A stretch of DNA of 64,000 nucleotides from CAVWDU01 sp963840725 (GTDB lineage Bacteria; Pseudomonadota; Gammaproteobacteria; Pseudomonadales; Halieaceae), in the NCBI GenBank assembly GCA_963840725.1, contig CAWIZY010000009.1:62001-126000 (forward strand). The letters are read 5' to 3'. Made by a program: the position numbers and the translations under genes. The notes below the pieces were generated by a model, which was not told the origin of the DNA, did not search any database, and saw only the letters and a list, made by a program, of their open reading frames with translations. Shown here one piece after another: positions 9,280 to 19,600 of this stretch (its first letter is position 1; every line of letters begins with the position of its first letter).

Positions 9280-10032
9280 ATGATGGGGCGTATTGCCTGG
9301 CTGGTAGTTCTTTCGATATCGACTTTTCTTTCACAGGCTCACGCCCGCTCCGATAAGGCAGCGGCGGAGCCAGATGCGCTTCAAGACCGAATCGCCTACT
9401 ACGATCAACGTTATGGCCTGGCGGACCCTTTCGAGAAGCGTACCAACAACCACGGCGAAGGATTCGAATCGCTTTACGGTACTCGCAATTTCCGCACAAT
9501 ACTCAACGGCATCGCCTATCGCGGTGGTGCGAACAACAAGTGGAACCGTTCGAGCCCGCGGGAAAACAGGAACCCTTTACCGGAGGAGGGGCTTGTCAAC
9601 CTCTGTCAGGAGGGATTTGAACGGTCTTACTACCTCTACCGAACCAACTACGAGACGGCACCCAAAACGACTCTGTGCAAAGAACCCATGGTCGGCAGTG
9701 GTGCGCTTGACTACCAGCAGGCCAGCCCTTTCGACGAGGAGCATGCATACCGTATATTGCAGGACGTTCACGATACCATTGCCGATGAAGCCCGGGGTCC
9801 GGTCTATCTTCACTGCTGGAATGGCTGGCATGCCTCAGGTTTGATAGCGGCGAAGATACTCCGACAGTTCTGCGGATTAACGGCAGATGAGGCTGTCGCC
9901 TACTGGGACAGGAATACGGACGGCCACAACACCGAGCCAGCCTATGACAGCATTCGCAGGAGGATCCGTGCCTTCGAGCCCTATCCTGAGCTGGCGATCA
10001 GTCATACGGAAGCGGAACGCATATGCCCCTGA
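9280..10032 (+). CDS. Secreted dual-specificity-phosphatase-like protein lacking the catalytic Arg
   Basis: 250 residues with a signal peptide (1-22, cleavage after AHA). An earlier in-frame ATG at 9241 would add 13 residues. The later half has the P-loop region of cysteine phosphatases: VYLHCWNGWHASGLIAAKIL (residues 175-194), with His178 and Cys179. In active enzymes the loop is HCxxGxxR; here the position of the essential Arg is Ala, while a following Ser-Gly is kept. The flanks (PVYLHC, helix after the loop, ADEAVAYWDR) fit the fold. It may be a periplasmic pseudo-phosphatase or a variant enzyme. It stands alone, convergent with the gene at 10060. Confidence 0.75.
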   Translation: MMGRIAWLVVLSISTFLSQAHARSDKAAAEPDALQDRIAYYDQRYGLADPFEKRTNNHGEGFESLYGTRNFRTILNGIAYRGGANNKWNRSSPRENRNPLPEEGLVNLCQEGFERSYYLYRTNYETAPKTTLCKEPMVGSGALDYQQASPFDEEHAYRILQDVHDTIADEARGPVYLHCWNGWHASGLIAAKILRQFCGLTADEAVAYWDRNTDGHNTEPAYDSIRRRIRAFEPYPELAISHTEAERICP

Positions 10033-10059
10033 CTCTGGCTGCCCGTTGCCGGCGCGGCG

Positions 10060-11106
10060 TTAGAAATGAGCCATAGCCTGGCCGCAGCGCGCTACCGCCT
10101 CGGCATGGTGTTTCAGCACAATAGCGGCTCCCTCGCGGATGAAGTCAGTGAGCTGTTCGTCTCCATCGGTGATAGCAGCTAAAGCTTCGTCGTCTTCTGA
10201 TAGCGCTCGCACGCGGTCGATCAGGTCCGTATCGAAGCGCGTCACCAACGCCACGAAATCTCGGGCGGCATAGGTAGAAGCCGCCCTGGCGCTCTTGAAG
10301 GCGGCCTCGTTATCCAACGAGAAAAGCCGCGCGCGGTCAAAAATGATGGCCCCATCGCTGGTTTCGTATGCCTTCGACTCGGAGCGGAAGAACAGGTTGC
10401 CGCCGGGGAAGCGGTCTTCGTTGCCGATCAGGGTATCGACTACCATCATGTTGCTGAAATCCTGCGCGGCCTGAGCGAGGTTCGTCACCCCGACATAGCG
10501 TGTGCGCTCGTTGTCGGTTATCGCGGGGTTACCGTACGAGGAATAAGCGTAAAACCGGAATGATTCGGACGACTGCGGCTTGGGTTCTTCGCACCGCAGC
10601 GCCGCCGCGAGCCTTCGCTTGTCACGGCTTTTAGTGGTGGTGAAGGTTTCCCGCGTCCAGTAATACTGGGTGAATACCGTGACCCATTCCTTGAGGGCAC
10701 ACTGTTCCGATATCCGCAGATCACCCACCTGTTGATCTATGTCGCGGTAGACGGCGATCGGGTAAACCCTGAAGCCAAGCGCCTGGCCGAGTCGGTAGGT
10801 AATCACAGCCCCGCGATGATTCGTGTTGCCGCTGGAGCACTTCAGGTCGGCGACGACGTGTCCTTCCGAGCTCACGGCCCAGTTGGTGGCAGTCGTCCCG
10901 CCTAGCCGTTCGAACTGGACGCTCTCACCGTCCAGATCCAGTGCGCGCAGGTATTCCTCGGTCGCAGCAGAATAGTCATCAGACTCCCTGTCCACGTCCA
11001 TCGCCGGTGGATACAAGGCGTCACCCGAGGCGGCGCGTGGCAGGCAAATGATGCCGACGGTGAGCAGCACCCTAAGCTTAACGGCGGTTGTTACGAATAG
11101 GTCCAT
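10060..11106 (-). CDS. Secreted protein with Fam20C/HipA-like atypical kinase fold
   Basis: About 348 residues from the ATG at 11104-11106, beginning with a signal peptide (cleavage near RAASG). A GTG at 11149-11151 would overlap the upstream stop as GTGA. Kinase-like landmarks are a glycine-rich FERLGGTTATNW, a Lys in VVADLKCS (about K89), a catalytic-loop-like VVDTLIGNEDRFPGGNLFF (about residues 222-240, D231-R232 and N237) and a metal-binding-like IIFDRARLF (D257). This layout is that of Fam20C and related atypical kinases. The protein would act outside the cytoplasm. It is co-transcribed with the secreted formamidase-like gene directly upstream. Substrate unknown, and the kinase assignment is by motif only. 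Confidence 0.65.
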   Translation of the reverse strand: MDLFVTTAVKLRVLLTVGIICLPRAASGDALYPPAMDVDRESDDYSAATEEYLRALDLDGESVQFERLGGTTATNWAVSSEGHVVADLKCSSGNTNHRGAVITYRLGQALGFRVYPIAVYRDIDQQVGDLRISEQCALKEWVTVFTQYYWTRETFTTTKSRDKRRLAAALRCEEPKPQSSESFRFYAYSSYGNPAITDNERTRYVGVTNLAQAAQDFSNMMVVDTLIGNEDRFPGGNLFFRSESKAYETSDGAIIFDRARLFSLDNEAAFKSARAASTYAARDFVALVTRFDTDLIDRVRALSEDDEALAAITDGDEQLTDFIREGAAIVLKHHAEAVARCGQAMAHF

Positions 11107-11147
11107 ACCAGCTAGTCCCGATGAATAGCAAAAATCCAAGCACTGTC

Positions 11148-12392
11148 TCACCTGTCAAAAATGTCCAGCGGTAACAGGGCCGTGACTCCCACATTTGGCG
11201 TATCCACCAGCTGGTTGATTCGAATATCCACCGCTACACTGGCAATCACATAGGCCTGCTGTCGATCATAACCGTAGGTTGTGGTGATGTAGTCGACGAT
11301 TCCGTCGATGGCATTGCGGGCGGCGAGGTTAATATCGTTAGACAGATTGCCTAGACCCGCAACCACGTCCGAATTCAGGTAACGCATATCCGGTGGCACG
11401 TCTCCGGGGCTCTTTACCGGAATACCCGTCACCGCGTAGAAGCGACGCGAGGGAATGTTGAGCAAGCTGGCGGGTCCTTCGAAGTGTGGACCGCGAGACA
11501 GGTCCGGGCCGTCCTTGAGGATTTCCGTGCTTGCCCATACGTCAGCCGACATCTCTATAGCGGTTCCCGACACTTCTCCATCGCCCTGCGCGTAGTGCAG
11601 GTCTCCGATTGCCAGGCCGCAGCCATCGATAAAACAGGGCAGGTAAATGGAGACTCCCGCCTTGAGGTAGCGGATGTCCATATTGCCACCATGCTCCCGC
11701 GGTGGAATGGTGCGCAGACATTCGCTGCGGGCGGTGCCTTGTAGACCGCAGAGGTCCGCCGGGTCCGCATCGTCGGGGGAGGGCAGGTACACGTGGCCGC
11801 CGGCATCTGCCAGCGCCTGTTCCCGTTTCAGCATACTCTGCAATTCATCGGGGCCAGGTAAGGTGGTAACAACGCCGGGAAAGCTGGCGTTGGGAATGCG
11901 AACCCCCGGTATGTCATCGCTCTCGGCATAGTCGCCGTGCAGGCGCCAGATAACCAGCCGGTTTCCATCGACGAGGTCGGGGATGAAACCCGACGTACCG
12001 CCAAACGTATAGCCATACAAGCCTGGGTCGATATGCTTGATCGTTACCTTCAGTACATCGCCTGCCGTGGCGCCCTCGATATACACCGGCCCGGTCATAG
12101 GGTGCACCCGGCCGAAGTTGTCTGCCAGCGTCTCAGGTTCCGTGGTTTGAGCCGCTGCTGCGCCCAGCACATCCCCCGCGTCTCTTGCCCTGAATAGAAT
12201 CGTCTGCCCCGGCCTGGCTCTGGCCGCCATCGGTATATTCGGGTGAAGCCGATTAATGCACCCCGGGTCGTCGATGCAATCCGCACCTTCACCGCCCACA
12301 GTGACGAGGTTTTCGGCAGCATTGGCGCTGCTGATGAGTAAAGTGATTGCAGAGGCTAGCAAGCCTGGCAGTGCCAATGGAAGTTTGTCCAT
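11148..12392 (-). CDS. Secreted acetamidase/formamidase family protein (FmdA/AmdA)
   Basis: 414 residues with an N-terminal signal peptide (cleaved after SSANA). The family landmarks are present: FRARDAGDVLG, VHPMTGPVYIEGATAGDVLKVTI (metal-binding and beta-barrel region), the GGNMDIRYLKAGVSIYLPCF motif and GLAIGDLHYAQGDGEVSGTAIEMSADV, which is the classic FmdA_AmdA signature. Cytoplasmic relatives hydrolyse formamide or acetamide to ammonia and acid. Here the protein is exported to the periplasm, and its C-terminal part (VASVAVDIRINQLVDTPNVGV) is also kept. Insertions with Cys residues around 210-230 may form disulfides. It precedes the kinase-fold gene, whose earliest possible start overlaps its stop. 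Confidence 0.88.
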   Translation of the reverse strand: MDKLPLALPGLLASAITLLISSANAAENLVTVGGEGADCIDDPGCINRLHPNIPMAARARPGQTILFRARDAGDVLGAAAAQTTEPETLADNFGRVHPMTGPVYIEGATAGDVLKVTIKHIDPGLYGYTFGGTSGFIPDLVDGNRLVIWRLHGDYAESDDIPGVRIPNASFPGVVTTLPGPDELQSMLKREQALADAGGHVYLPSPDDADPADLCGLQGTARSECLRTIPPREHGGNMDIRYLKAGVSIYLPCFIDGCGLAIGDLHYAQGDGEVSGTAIEMSADVWASTEILKDGPDLSRGPHFEGPASLLNIPSRRFYAVTGIPVKSPGDVPPDMRYLNSDVVAGLGNLSNDINLAARNAIDGIVDYITTTYGYDRQQAYVIASVAVDIRINQLVDTPNVGVTALLPLDIFDR

Positions 12393-12489
12393 TGCAGGGG
12401 TCCTTTGACCAAATTTGGGGGCCAGCCTTGGCGATCATAGTATCGCTAACGGTCAACCAGCCTACTCACCTCACCTGACGGGAGTCACA

Positions 12490-15018
12490 CTACGCGATGT
12501 GCCGACGCTCGGGAAGATCCTCTCTCGCGGGTCGTTCGATCACCCGGAGCCTGCTACGGCTACCCTCCGCCAGCTCTTCAATTCCTTCAGGGTCGAAAGC
12601 GTCTACCCGGATTACGTCGTAGAGGGCGGTCAGCGCCTCCAGCAGGAGATCGCGCTCTTCCTCAGCGACTAACCCTCCGCTGACCGCCCAATCGACCAGC
12701 TCCGCACGCTGGTGACCCATCAGCAGCGGCACACCGTCCACCTGGTCCTCATCCTGCCGGCGAATGGCGTCGTTCACCCTGCCGCGGACCTCTTCGGTCC
12801 TGCGTGCCAGGCGATAGGCATTGAGTACTCTCCCCAATGCGTCCTCCGGGTCTTCAGAAACAAAGCAGCCGGAACTGATGTGTTCTCGCAACGGGCCGTC
12901 CTCGACGATCGCCGCGGCGACGGTACGGCCCAGGTCGTCATCAGGCCTGCGCAGCCGGGTGCTGCCCGGCGGAAACACCATCCACCGCAGCGGCCACCGC
13001 AGCGCTTTCACGGGAAACCCGTCGATCGCGGCGCCCAGGGACTGCTGGGCGCCAAAGAAGCTGCTTTGCAGACTCCATTCGACTAACGGCCGCTGCTCTT
13101 CGGAGTAACCGTGATCATGCCAGTAACGGATCACCGCGGACGCGTAGTACAAATGCACGAGACAATCGGCCATCCGGCCGGAGAGCCGCTGTCGCGCCTT
13201 GAGACCGCCGCCCACGGATAACAGGACGACGTCGGTGAGTAGCGCGAAGGCGGCAGAAAAGCGCCCCAGTTGGCGGTAATGAGGTTCTATCGAGCCCGAC
13301 GGCGGACTCCGCTCCAGAATGCCTCCGAACCAGGCCAGTGCGAAACTCCGCAGCCCGTTGCGCAAGGTATTGGCCAGGAGGGGGTAGAAGCTGCGGTCGA
13401 ACTGTTGCAGAGCGCGGTCCGGCTGTGGGTTTTCGACCGCGGCAATCACGTCGGTAATGTAGGGATGACAGCGGATTGCGCCCTGCCCGAAGACCATCAG
13501 GCTGCGGGTTAGAATATTCGCCCCTTCGACCGTGATCGCTATGGGCACGGCCTGGTAGGCTCGCGCCAGGAAGTTGCGCGGCCCGGTAATCACACCCCGG
13601 CCGGCGACGACGTCCATGGCGTGGTCGATGACTCGACGCATCAGTTCGGTGTTACGGTATTTCAGCATTGCCGAGGGCACCGACGGGTGTTCGCCACGAT
13701 CGAGCATGGCGGCAGTGAACAGGCGCGCCGCATTCATCTGGTAAGTGAATCCCGCCACCGGCTCCAGCGCCTCCTGCACGCCCTCGAACTGGCTCACGCT
13801 GCGACCGAATTGCTCGCGGGTGTAGGCGTAAGCCCCGGTGGTCAGGCTGGCCAGCTTGCCGGCACCGGTGGCCAGCGCCGGCAGCGAGATAGACCGCCCG
13901 ATCGACAGGCACTCGAGCAGCATGGTCCACCCCTTACCGAGCATCTCCTGACCGCCAATCACCTGCTCCATCGGTATGAACACCTCCTCACCCCAGGTGG
14001 GTCCATTCATGAAAACGGTGTTCATGGGCAGGTGGCGGGCGCCGGCATTCACGCCATCGAGGTTGCGCGGCACCATCACGCAGGTCACCCCGACGATCTC
14101 ATCCTCGCCGATCAGGTGACCGGGGTCGTACACCTTGATGGCCAACCCGATCAGGGTGGCCACGGGCGCGAGGGTGATATAGCGCTTGTTCCAGGTGACC
14201 CGGAGGCCCAGGACGTCTTCGCCCTCCCACTGGCCGCGGCAGATGATGCCCTTGTCAGGTATCGCCCCCGCATCTGAGCCGGCCACCGGCGAAGTCAGGG
14301 CAAAACACGGGATCTCCTCCCCGCTGGCCAGTCGCGGCAGGTAGCGCTGTTGCTGCGGTCCGGTGCCGTAATGAACCAGCAGTTCACCGGGACCCAATGA
14401 ATTGGGTACCATGACCGTCACCGCTACTGAAACACTGCGGCTGGAGATTTTCATCACAATTTCGGAATGCGCGGTATGGGAAAACCCCTTGCCACCGTGC
14501 TCCTTGGGGATCACCAGGCCGAAGAAGCCCTGCTCGCGGATGAAGTCCCACACCGGCGCCGGCAGGTCGTAGTCCTCGTTGGTGATGGCCCAGTCGTTGA
14601 TCATGTTACAGAGCGCCTCCACCGGCCCGTCCAGAAAGGCCTGCTCTTCCTCGGAGAGCCGCGTCGGTGATGGACCGAGCAGTTTGTCCCAGTCGGGGTG
14701 CCCGCTGAACAATTCTCCATCCCAGCCCACCGAACCCGATTTCAACGCCTGCGCCTCGGTGTCTGAAAGCCGGGGGAGCAGGCCGCTGACAACGCCCAGG
14801 ACAGGTCGGCTGACCAAGCGGAGGCGAACGGGATTGGGGAATATCAGCAACGCGGCGATCGCCAGCCAGACAGCCGCTGCTATCCAGCCGCCAGCGCTGA
14901 AGCCGTCGACAAGCAATCCTGCGATAGCCGCCGCGGCCAGCGCGATAAATGCAACGAAGCCCGCGGTACCGCGGTAGAGCAGAACGAAAGACGTTATGGC
15001 AAGCAGTAAAATTGTCAT
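12490..15018 (-). CDS. fadE: Acyl-CoA dehydrogenase, FadE type
   Basis: 842 residues, close to the usual 815-830 of FadE. An N-terminal hydrophobic region (residues 1-65, about three membrane segments) is followed by the acyl-CoA dehydrogenase N-terminal, middle (CFALTSPVAGSDAGAIPDKG) and C-terminal domains (KLASLTTGAYAYTREQFG; GARGVITGP-like VAGRGVITGPRN). A DUF1974 domain closes the protein. FadE catalyses the FAD-dependent first step of fatty acid beta-oxidation, acyl-CoA to trans-2-enoyl-CoA, at the inner membrane. It is a single-gene unit. I see no clear FadR or PsrA operator in the upstream gap. Confidence 0.95.
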   Translation of the reverse strand: MTILLLAITSFVLLYRGTAGFVAFIALAAAAIAGLLVDGFSAGGWIAAAVWLAIAALLIFPNPVRLRLVSRPVLGVVSGLLPRLSDTEAQALKSGSVGWDGELFSGHPDWDKLLGPSPTRLSEEEQAFLDGPVEALCNMINDWAITNEDYDLPAPVWDFIREQGFFGLVIPKEHGGKGFSHTAHSEIVMKISSRSVSVAVTVMVPNSLGPGELLVHYGTGPQQQRYLPRLASGEEIPCFALTSPVAGSDAGAIPDKGIICRGQWEGEDVLGLRVTWNKRYITLAPVATLIGLAIKVYDPGHLIGEDEIVGVTCVMVPRNLDGVNAGARHLPMNTVFMNGPTWGEEVFIPMEQVIGGQEMLGKGWTMLLECLSIGRSISLPALATGAGKLASLTTGAYAYTREQFGRSVSQFEGVQEALEPVAGFTYQMNAARLFTAAMLDRGEHPSVPSAMLKYRNTELMRRVIDHAMDVVAGRGVITGPRNFLARAYQAVPIAITVEGANILTRSLMVFGQGAIRCHPYITDVIAAVENPQPDRALQQFDRSFYPLLANTLRNGLRSFALAWFGGILERSPPSGSIEPHYRQLGRFSAAFALLTDVVLLSVGGGLKARQRLSGRMADCLVHLYYASAVIRYWHDHGYSEEQRPLVEWSLQSSFFGAQQSLGAAIDGFPVKALRWPLRWMVFPPGSTRLRRPDDDLGRTVAAAIVEDGPLREHISSGCFVSEDPEDALGRVLNAYRLARRTEEVRGRVNDAIRRQDEDQVDGVPLLMGHQRAELVDWAVSGGLVAEEERDLLLEALTALYDVIRVDAFDPEGIEELAEGSRSRLRVIERPAREDLPERRHIA

Positions 15019-15510
15019 CCTGGCAAACTCACGATTTGGGTTTTTGGTTCAGTCATACCTGATTAATTCGCATAATTGCTCATAATACAAGGTATACCGG
15101 CCGCTGAATCGCCCCGGATTTACCGGAGACCACATCTCTTGAGAGGATGGAGTTGTGAATAGATCGGTGAGTTATCTACCGGAAGTCCGGGAAGGGGCGG
15201 CCTGATTCAAACAAACGCGTTTTCGGAATAACTGAGGCGATTCAACGCTAAACCCAAAGCAATAACGGGGCAGGCGCTACCTGATGCAGTCGCTGCGCTC
15301 AAGGGGCAGGCACTTCCAGGCAGCGACCTATGCATTGGTGGATCAGCTGAATCAGCTCCTCCAACTCGTCCTTGGCCGTTCCCTTGTCGCGTTGAAATCG
15401 GGGTGGTCGTTTGTTGCAACAGACGTGGGTGCATCCAGGAATTTACGGGTATTATGGTCTAAGGCCTACGTTGATATACAGTAGACCACCCCTCACGCTA
15501 AAGTAGGCCC
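15019..15510. other. Divergent intergenic region, fadE / RND pump
   Basis: About 490 bases hold the promoters of fadE (leftward) and the RND operon (rightward). An AT-rich patch at about 15060-15095 is a good place for the fadE promoter, and TATACAG at 15474-15480 near the adaptor start could be a -10 element. The open frames in this stretch lack the codon pattern of the window, so I see no gene. No RND regulator (TetR or MarR) is encoded here, which is unusual for such pumps. Confidence 0.4.
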
Positions 15511-16638
15511 ATGAAAACACCCCTGTTCAGCGCGCGAATGTGGCTCATGCTGCTGATCACCGTACTCGTGTTCGGTGGCCTTCTGTATGCACAGATGTAT
15601 GGCCGCAAGATGATGAACCGGGCAATGGACAATATGCCCCGGCCGACGGCGACTATTACCACTGCCGAGGCGACTACCGCGCGCTGGCAATCGGCGGTGC
15701 GTTCTGTAGGCTCACTGGACTCCATTCTGGGCGCCGAGTTAGCGACTGAAGTCCCCGGCATGATCGAACAGATCTATTTCGACAACGGGGCCGAAGTGTC
15801 CCGGGGTGAGACCATCCTGACCCTGAACTCGGCCCCGGATCGGGCGGAACTCGCCGCGCTGGAGGCCGCCAGTGAGCTCGCAGCCATGGAGCTGCGCCGC
15901 GCCAGTACCCTGGTGACCCAGCGCAATATTTCCGCCTCCGAACTGGACCAGCGCTCCAGCCAGGTGGACCAGGCCCTGGCCCGGGTGGCCGCCCAGCAGG
16001 CCCGGATCGAGCAGAAAGCCCTGCGCGCGCCCTATGCCGGACGCCTCGGCATCCGCCGCTACAACGTCGGCGACTATGTGCAGGCGGGCGAGCCCATTAT
16101 CGAGCTGCAGTCGCTGGACCGGCTGTATGTCAATTTCAGCCTGCCGGAACAGTACAGCGGCGACGTGCGCCAGGGCATGACCGTAACCGCCGGCGTGCCG
16201 GCGTTGCAGGGTGAGGAGTTCGCCGGTGTCATCACCGCAATCGCGCCGGTGGTGGATACCGACACCCGGAACTTTGATATCCAGGCCACCATAGAGAACC
16301 GGGATGGCGTGCTGCGCCCGGGGATGGTCGCCAACGTGACCTTGCCGATAGGCCTGGAAATCGATCACGTGATCGTACCCCGAACTGCGATTGCCTATCG
16401 TCCCTACGGTAACTCGGTGTACGTGGTCGGGCCGCAGGGAGAAGGCCTCGGGGTAACCCAGCGCTTCGTCACTCTCGGCCCGGCACGCGGCGACATGATA
16501 GCGGTACTGGAGGGACTCGATCCCGGCGAGGTCGTTGCCTCCAGCGGGCTGCTCAAGCTGGATACCGGCGTGACGGTGGTCATCAATAACTCGGTCCAGC
16601 CCAGCGCCAGTCTTGAACCCAGGCCGGACAACGGTTGA
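15511..16638 (+). CDS. RND efflux periplasmic adaptor (membrane fusion protein)
   Basis: 375 residues. An N-terminal membrane anchor (residues 9-28) is followed by the lipoyl-like half (ELATEVPGMIEQIYFDNGAE), a short alpha-helical hairpin (about 105-165, AALEAASELAAMELRRA... through ARVAAQQARIEQ), the second lipoyl half (LRAPYAGRLGIRRYNVGDYV) and beta-barrel domains. It links an inner-membrane RND permease to an outer-membrane channel. The permease gene follows with a one-base gap, so they are translated together. No TolC-like gene lies next to the pair, so an outer-membrane channel must come from elsewhere. Confidence 0.95.
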   Translation: MKTPLFSARMWLMLLITVLVFGGLLYAQMYGRKMMNRAMDNMPRPTATITTAEATTARWQSAVRSVGSLDSILGAELATEVPGMIEQIYFDNGAEVSRGETILTLNSAPDRAELAALEAASELAAMELRRASTLVTQRNISASELDQRSSQVDQALARVAAQQARIEQKALRAPYAGRLGIRRYNVGDYVQAGEPIIELQSLDRLYVNFSLPEQYSGDVRQGMTVTAGVPALQGEEFAGVITAIAPVVDTDTRNFDIQATIENRDGVLRPGMVANVTLPIGLEIDHVIVPRTAIAYRPYGNSVYVVGPQGEGLGVTQRFVTLGPARGDMIAVLEGLDPGEVVASSGLLKLDTGVTVVINNSVQPSASLEPRPDNG

Positions 16639-16639
16639 T

Positions 16640-19600
16640 ATGAAGTTCACCGACATCTTCATTCACCGACCCGTCCTGGCGATGGTGATCAGCCTGTTCC
16701 TGGTCGTCCTCGGGCTGCGTGCGGCCGGCGAGCTCAATGTGCGTGAGTACCCGATGATCGAGACCGCCGTGATCACCGTCTCCACGGTCTATACCGGTGC
16801 TGACGCGTCGCTGATCCGGGGCTTCATCACCACGCCCCTGGAGCAGGAAATCGCCACCGCGGAAGACATCGACTACCTGACCTCCAACAGCGCTCGCGGG
16901 GCGAGCACTATTACCGCTCACGTGCGCTCGGAGGCCGATCCCGACGAGGTGCTCGCCCAGGTTGTCACCAAGGTCAACAAGCTACGCAGCCAGCTTCCAC
17001 GCGAATCCGAGGACCCGGTGATTTCACTGGCGGTAGGCGAGCAGGTGGGCGATATGTACATCTCTTTCACCAGTGAGGAGCTCTCGATCAACCGGGTCGC
17101 GGACTACGTAATCCGGGAGGTGGAACCCAAGCTCACTACCCTGCCTGGCATCCTGCGGGCCTCTGCCGAGACCAATGACATCTTCGCCATGCGCGTCTGG
17201 CTCGACCAGGAGCGGCTGACTGCGCTTGACGTGACGCCCAGCGAGGTGCGGGCGGCACTGCAGGCCAACAATGTACTCTCGGCGGTCGGCACTACCAAAG
17301 GCAGTATGGTGGAGATCAATTTCAAGGCCAATACCGACCTCAGCACCGTCGAGGGTTTCGAGCAGATGGTGCTCAAGGAACAGGATGGCGCTATTGTGCG
17401 CCTGGGCGATGTGGCAGAGGTCGAGTTGGGCCGCGAAGGCTACACGGCTTCGTCCATGTTCAACGACCGCAGATCGGTGTTTATCAAGGTAGAGGTGGCA
17501 GCCGACGCCAATGCTCTGGAAGCCATTGCCGGCGTGCGCGAAGCCTTTAACCGGGTAATCAAGCCGAGGCTTCCGGAGGGCATAGAAAGCAGTATCAACT
17601 ACGATGCGACGGTGTACATCGAGAACGCCATCAACGAGGTTCGGGCCACTATTTTCGAAGCCATCGCCATCGTGATCGTAGTGATTTTCCTGTTCCTGGG
17701 TTCGCTGCGCTCGGTCCTCATTCCCACTGTCGCGGTGCCGCTGTCGTTGATAGGCGGCCTGTTCCTGATGCAGCTGATGGGCTTCTCCATCAACCTGCTG
17801 ACCCTGTTGGCCATCGTGCTCGCCATCGGTATCGTGGTGGACGACGCCATCATCGTGCTGGAGAATATCCACCGCCACATCGAGGAGGGCATGGCGCCGC
17901 TGGACGCCGCGCTGGTGGGTGCTCGCGAGTTGGCCTGGCCGATCGTTGCCATGACCACCACCCTGGTTGCGGTGTACCTGCCGATCGGCTTCGTGGGTGG
18001 GCTCACCGGCACCCTGTTTACCGAGTTCGCCTTTACCCTCGCCGGAGCGGTGCTGATCTCCGGCGTGGTGGCGCTGACCTTGTCGCCGATGATGTGCGCA
18101 AAGCTGCTGCGCCGCGATGAAGGCGACAGCGCCAACCGCCTGGAGCACTGGCTCGACCAGCGCTTTGAAGGCCTGCGGCGCGTCTACCACCGCGATCTCG
18201 ACCGGGTAATGAACGACAGCGCCGGCGTACTGGTGTTCGGCGTAATTATCCTTGCCTCCTGCTTCCTGTTGTTCTTGCGTTCCCCGGCGGAGCTGGCGCC
18301 GGAGGAAGACACCGGGCTGATATTTTTCATTGGCGAGGCGGATCCCTACGTCACTCTGGATTATATTGAGCGGTTCACGGCGGAGATCGGGCAGGTTACC
18401 CATGACACGCCGGAAATCAGGCTCAACTTCCTGTTTAACGGCGGTTCGCCCCGCAGTGGCGCTTCCAACAGTGCCTTCGGTGGCTTCATCTTCGAACCCT
18501 GGAGCGAGCGCCAGCGCAGTTCAACCGAGGTGCTGGCGGAGACCATCCGGCCGCGTACCGCCGCCATTGCCGGCATGCGCATCAATGCTATCAACCCGTC
18601 GCCGCTACCCTCCGCCGGCACTTTCCCTGTGGAATTCGTGATCAATACGACGTTGGGCTTTTCGCTGCTGAACGAGAGCGCCGACGAGGTGCTGAAGCGT
18701 GCAAGGGCAACCCGCAAGTTTATCTTCATCGACAAGAACCTGAAGATCGACCGGCCACAGCAACTGCTGCACATCGATCGCAACAAGGCGGCACTTCTAG
18801 GTGTGGATATGCAGGACCTGAGTGCGGACCTGGCCTCGCTGCTGTCTGGCGGTTATGTCAATCGCTTCTCGATGAATGATCGTTCCTACAAGGTGATTCC
18901 GCAGGTGCTGCGACAGCAGCGACTGGAACCGGAGGACCTCAATAATTACTACACCCGTACCCGCAGCGGTAAGCTGATACCTCTCAGTTCCCTGGTGACG
19001 CTGGAGAGCGAGGTGGTGCCGCGCTCCCTGGCGTCCTTCCAGCAGCTCAATGCGGTCACGCTTTCCGGTATACCCCGACCAGGCATCGCGCTCGGTGAGG
19101 CCCTGGAAACCCTGGAACAGATTTCCGCCGAGGTGTTGAGTCGTGAATACAGCCTCGATTATTCAGGCCAGAGCCGCCAGTTCAAGACCGAGGGCAGCTC
19201 ACTGATCTTTACCTTCTTTTTCGCGTTGCTGCTGATCTACCTGGTACTGGCGGCCCAGTTCGAATCCTTTCGTGATCCGCTCATCATGCTGGTGACGGTG
19301 CCGATGTCGATCAGCGGTGCACTGCTGTGCCTGAACATTCTGGCCATGTTCCGCGTCAATGGGGCGACACTGAATATCTATACCCAGGTCGGGCTGGTGA
19401 CGCTGATCGGTGTGATCTCCAAGCACGGCATCCTGATCGTGGAATTCGCCAATCGATTGCAGGAGAAGGGACTGTCGCGGCGCGCGGCCATTGAGGAAGC
19501 CGCCTCGGTACGGTTGCGACCGGTGCTGATGACCACCGCCGCACTTGTGCTCGCCATGGTGCCGCTGCTGTTGGCAACCGGCCCCGGTGCGGCCGCGCGG

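Noticed and set aside
15207..15434. Small minus-strand gene in the fadE/RND gap
   Set aside because: Ser/Pro/Arg-rich composition, no motif, no ribosome site.
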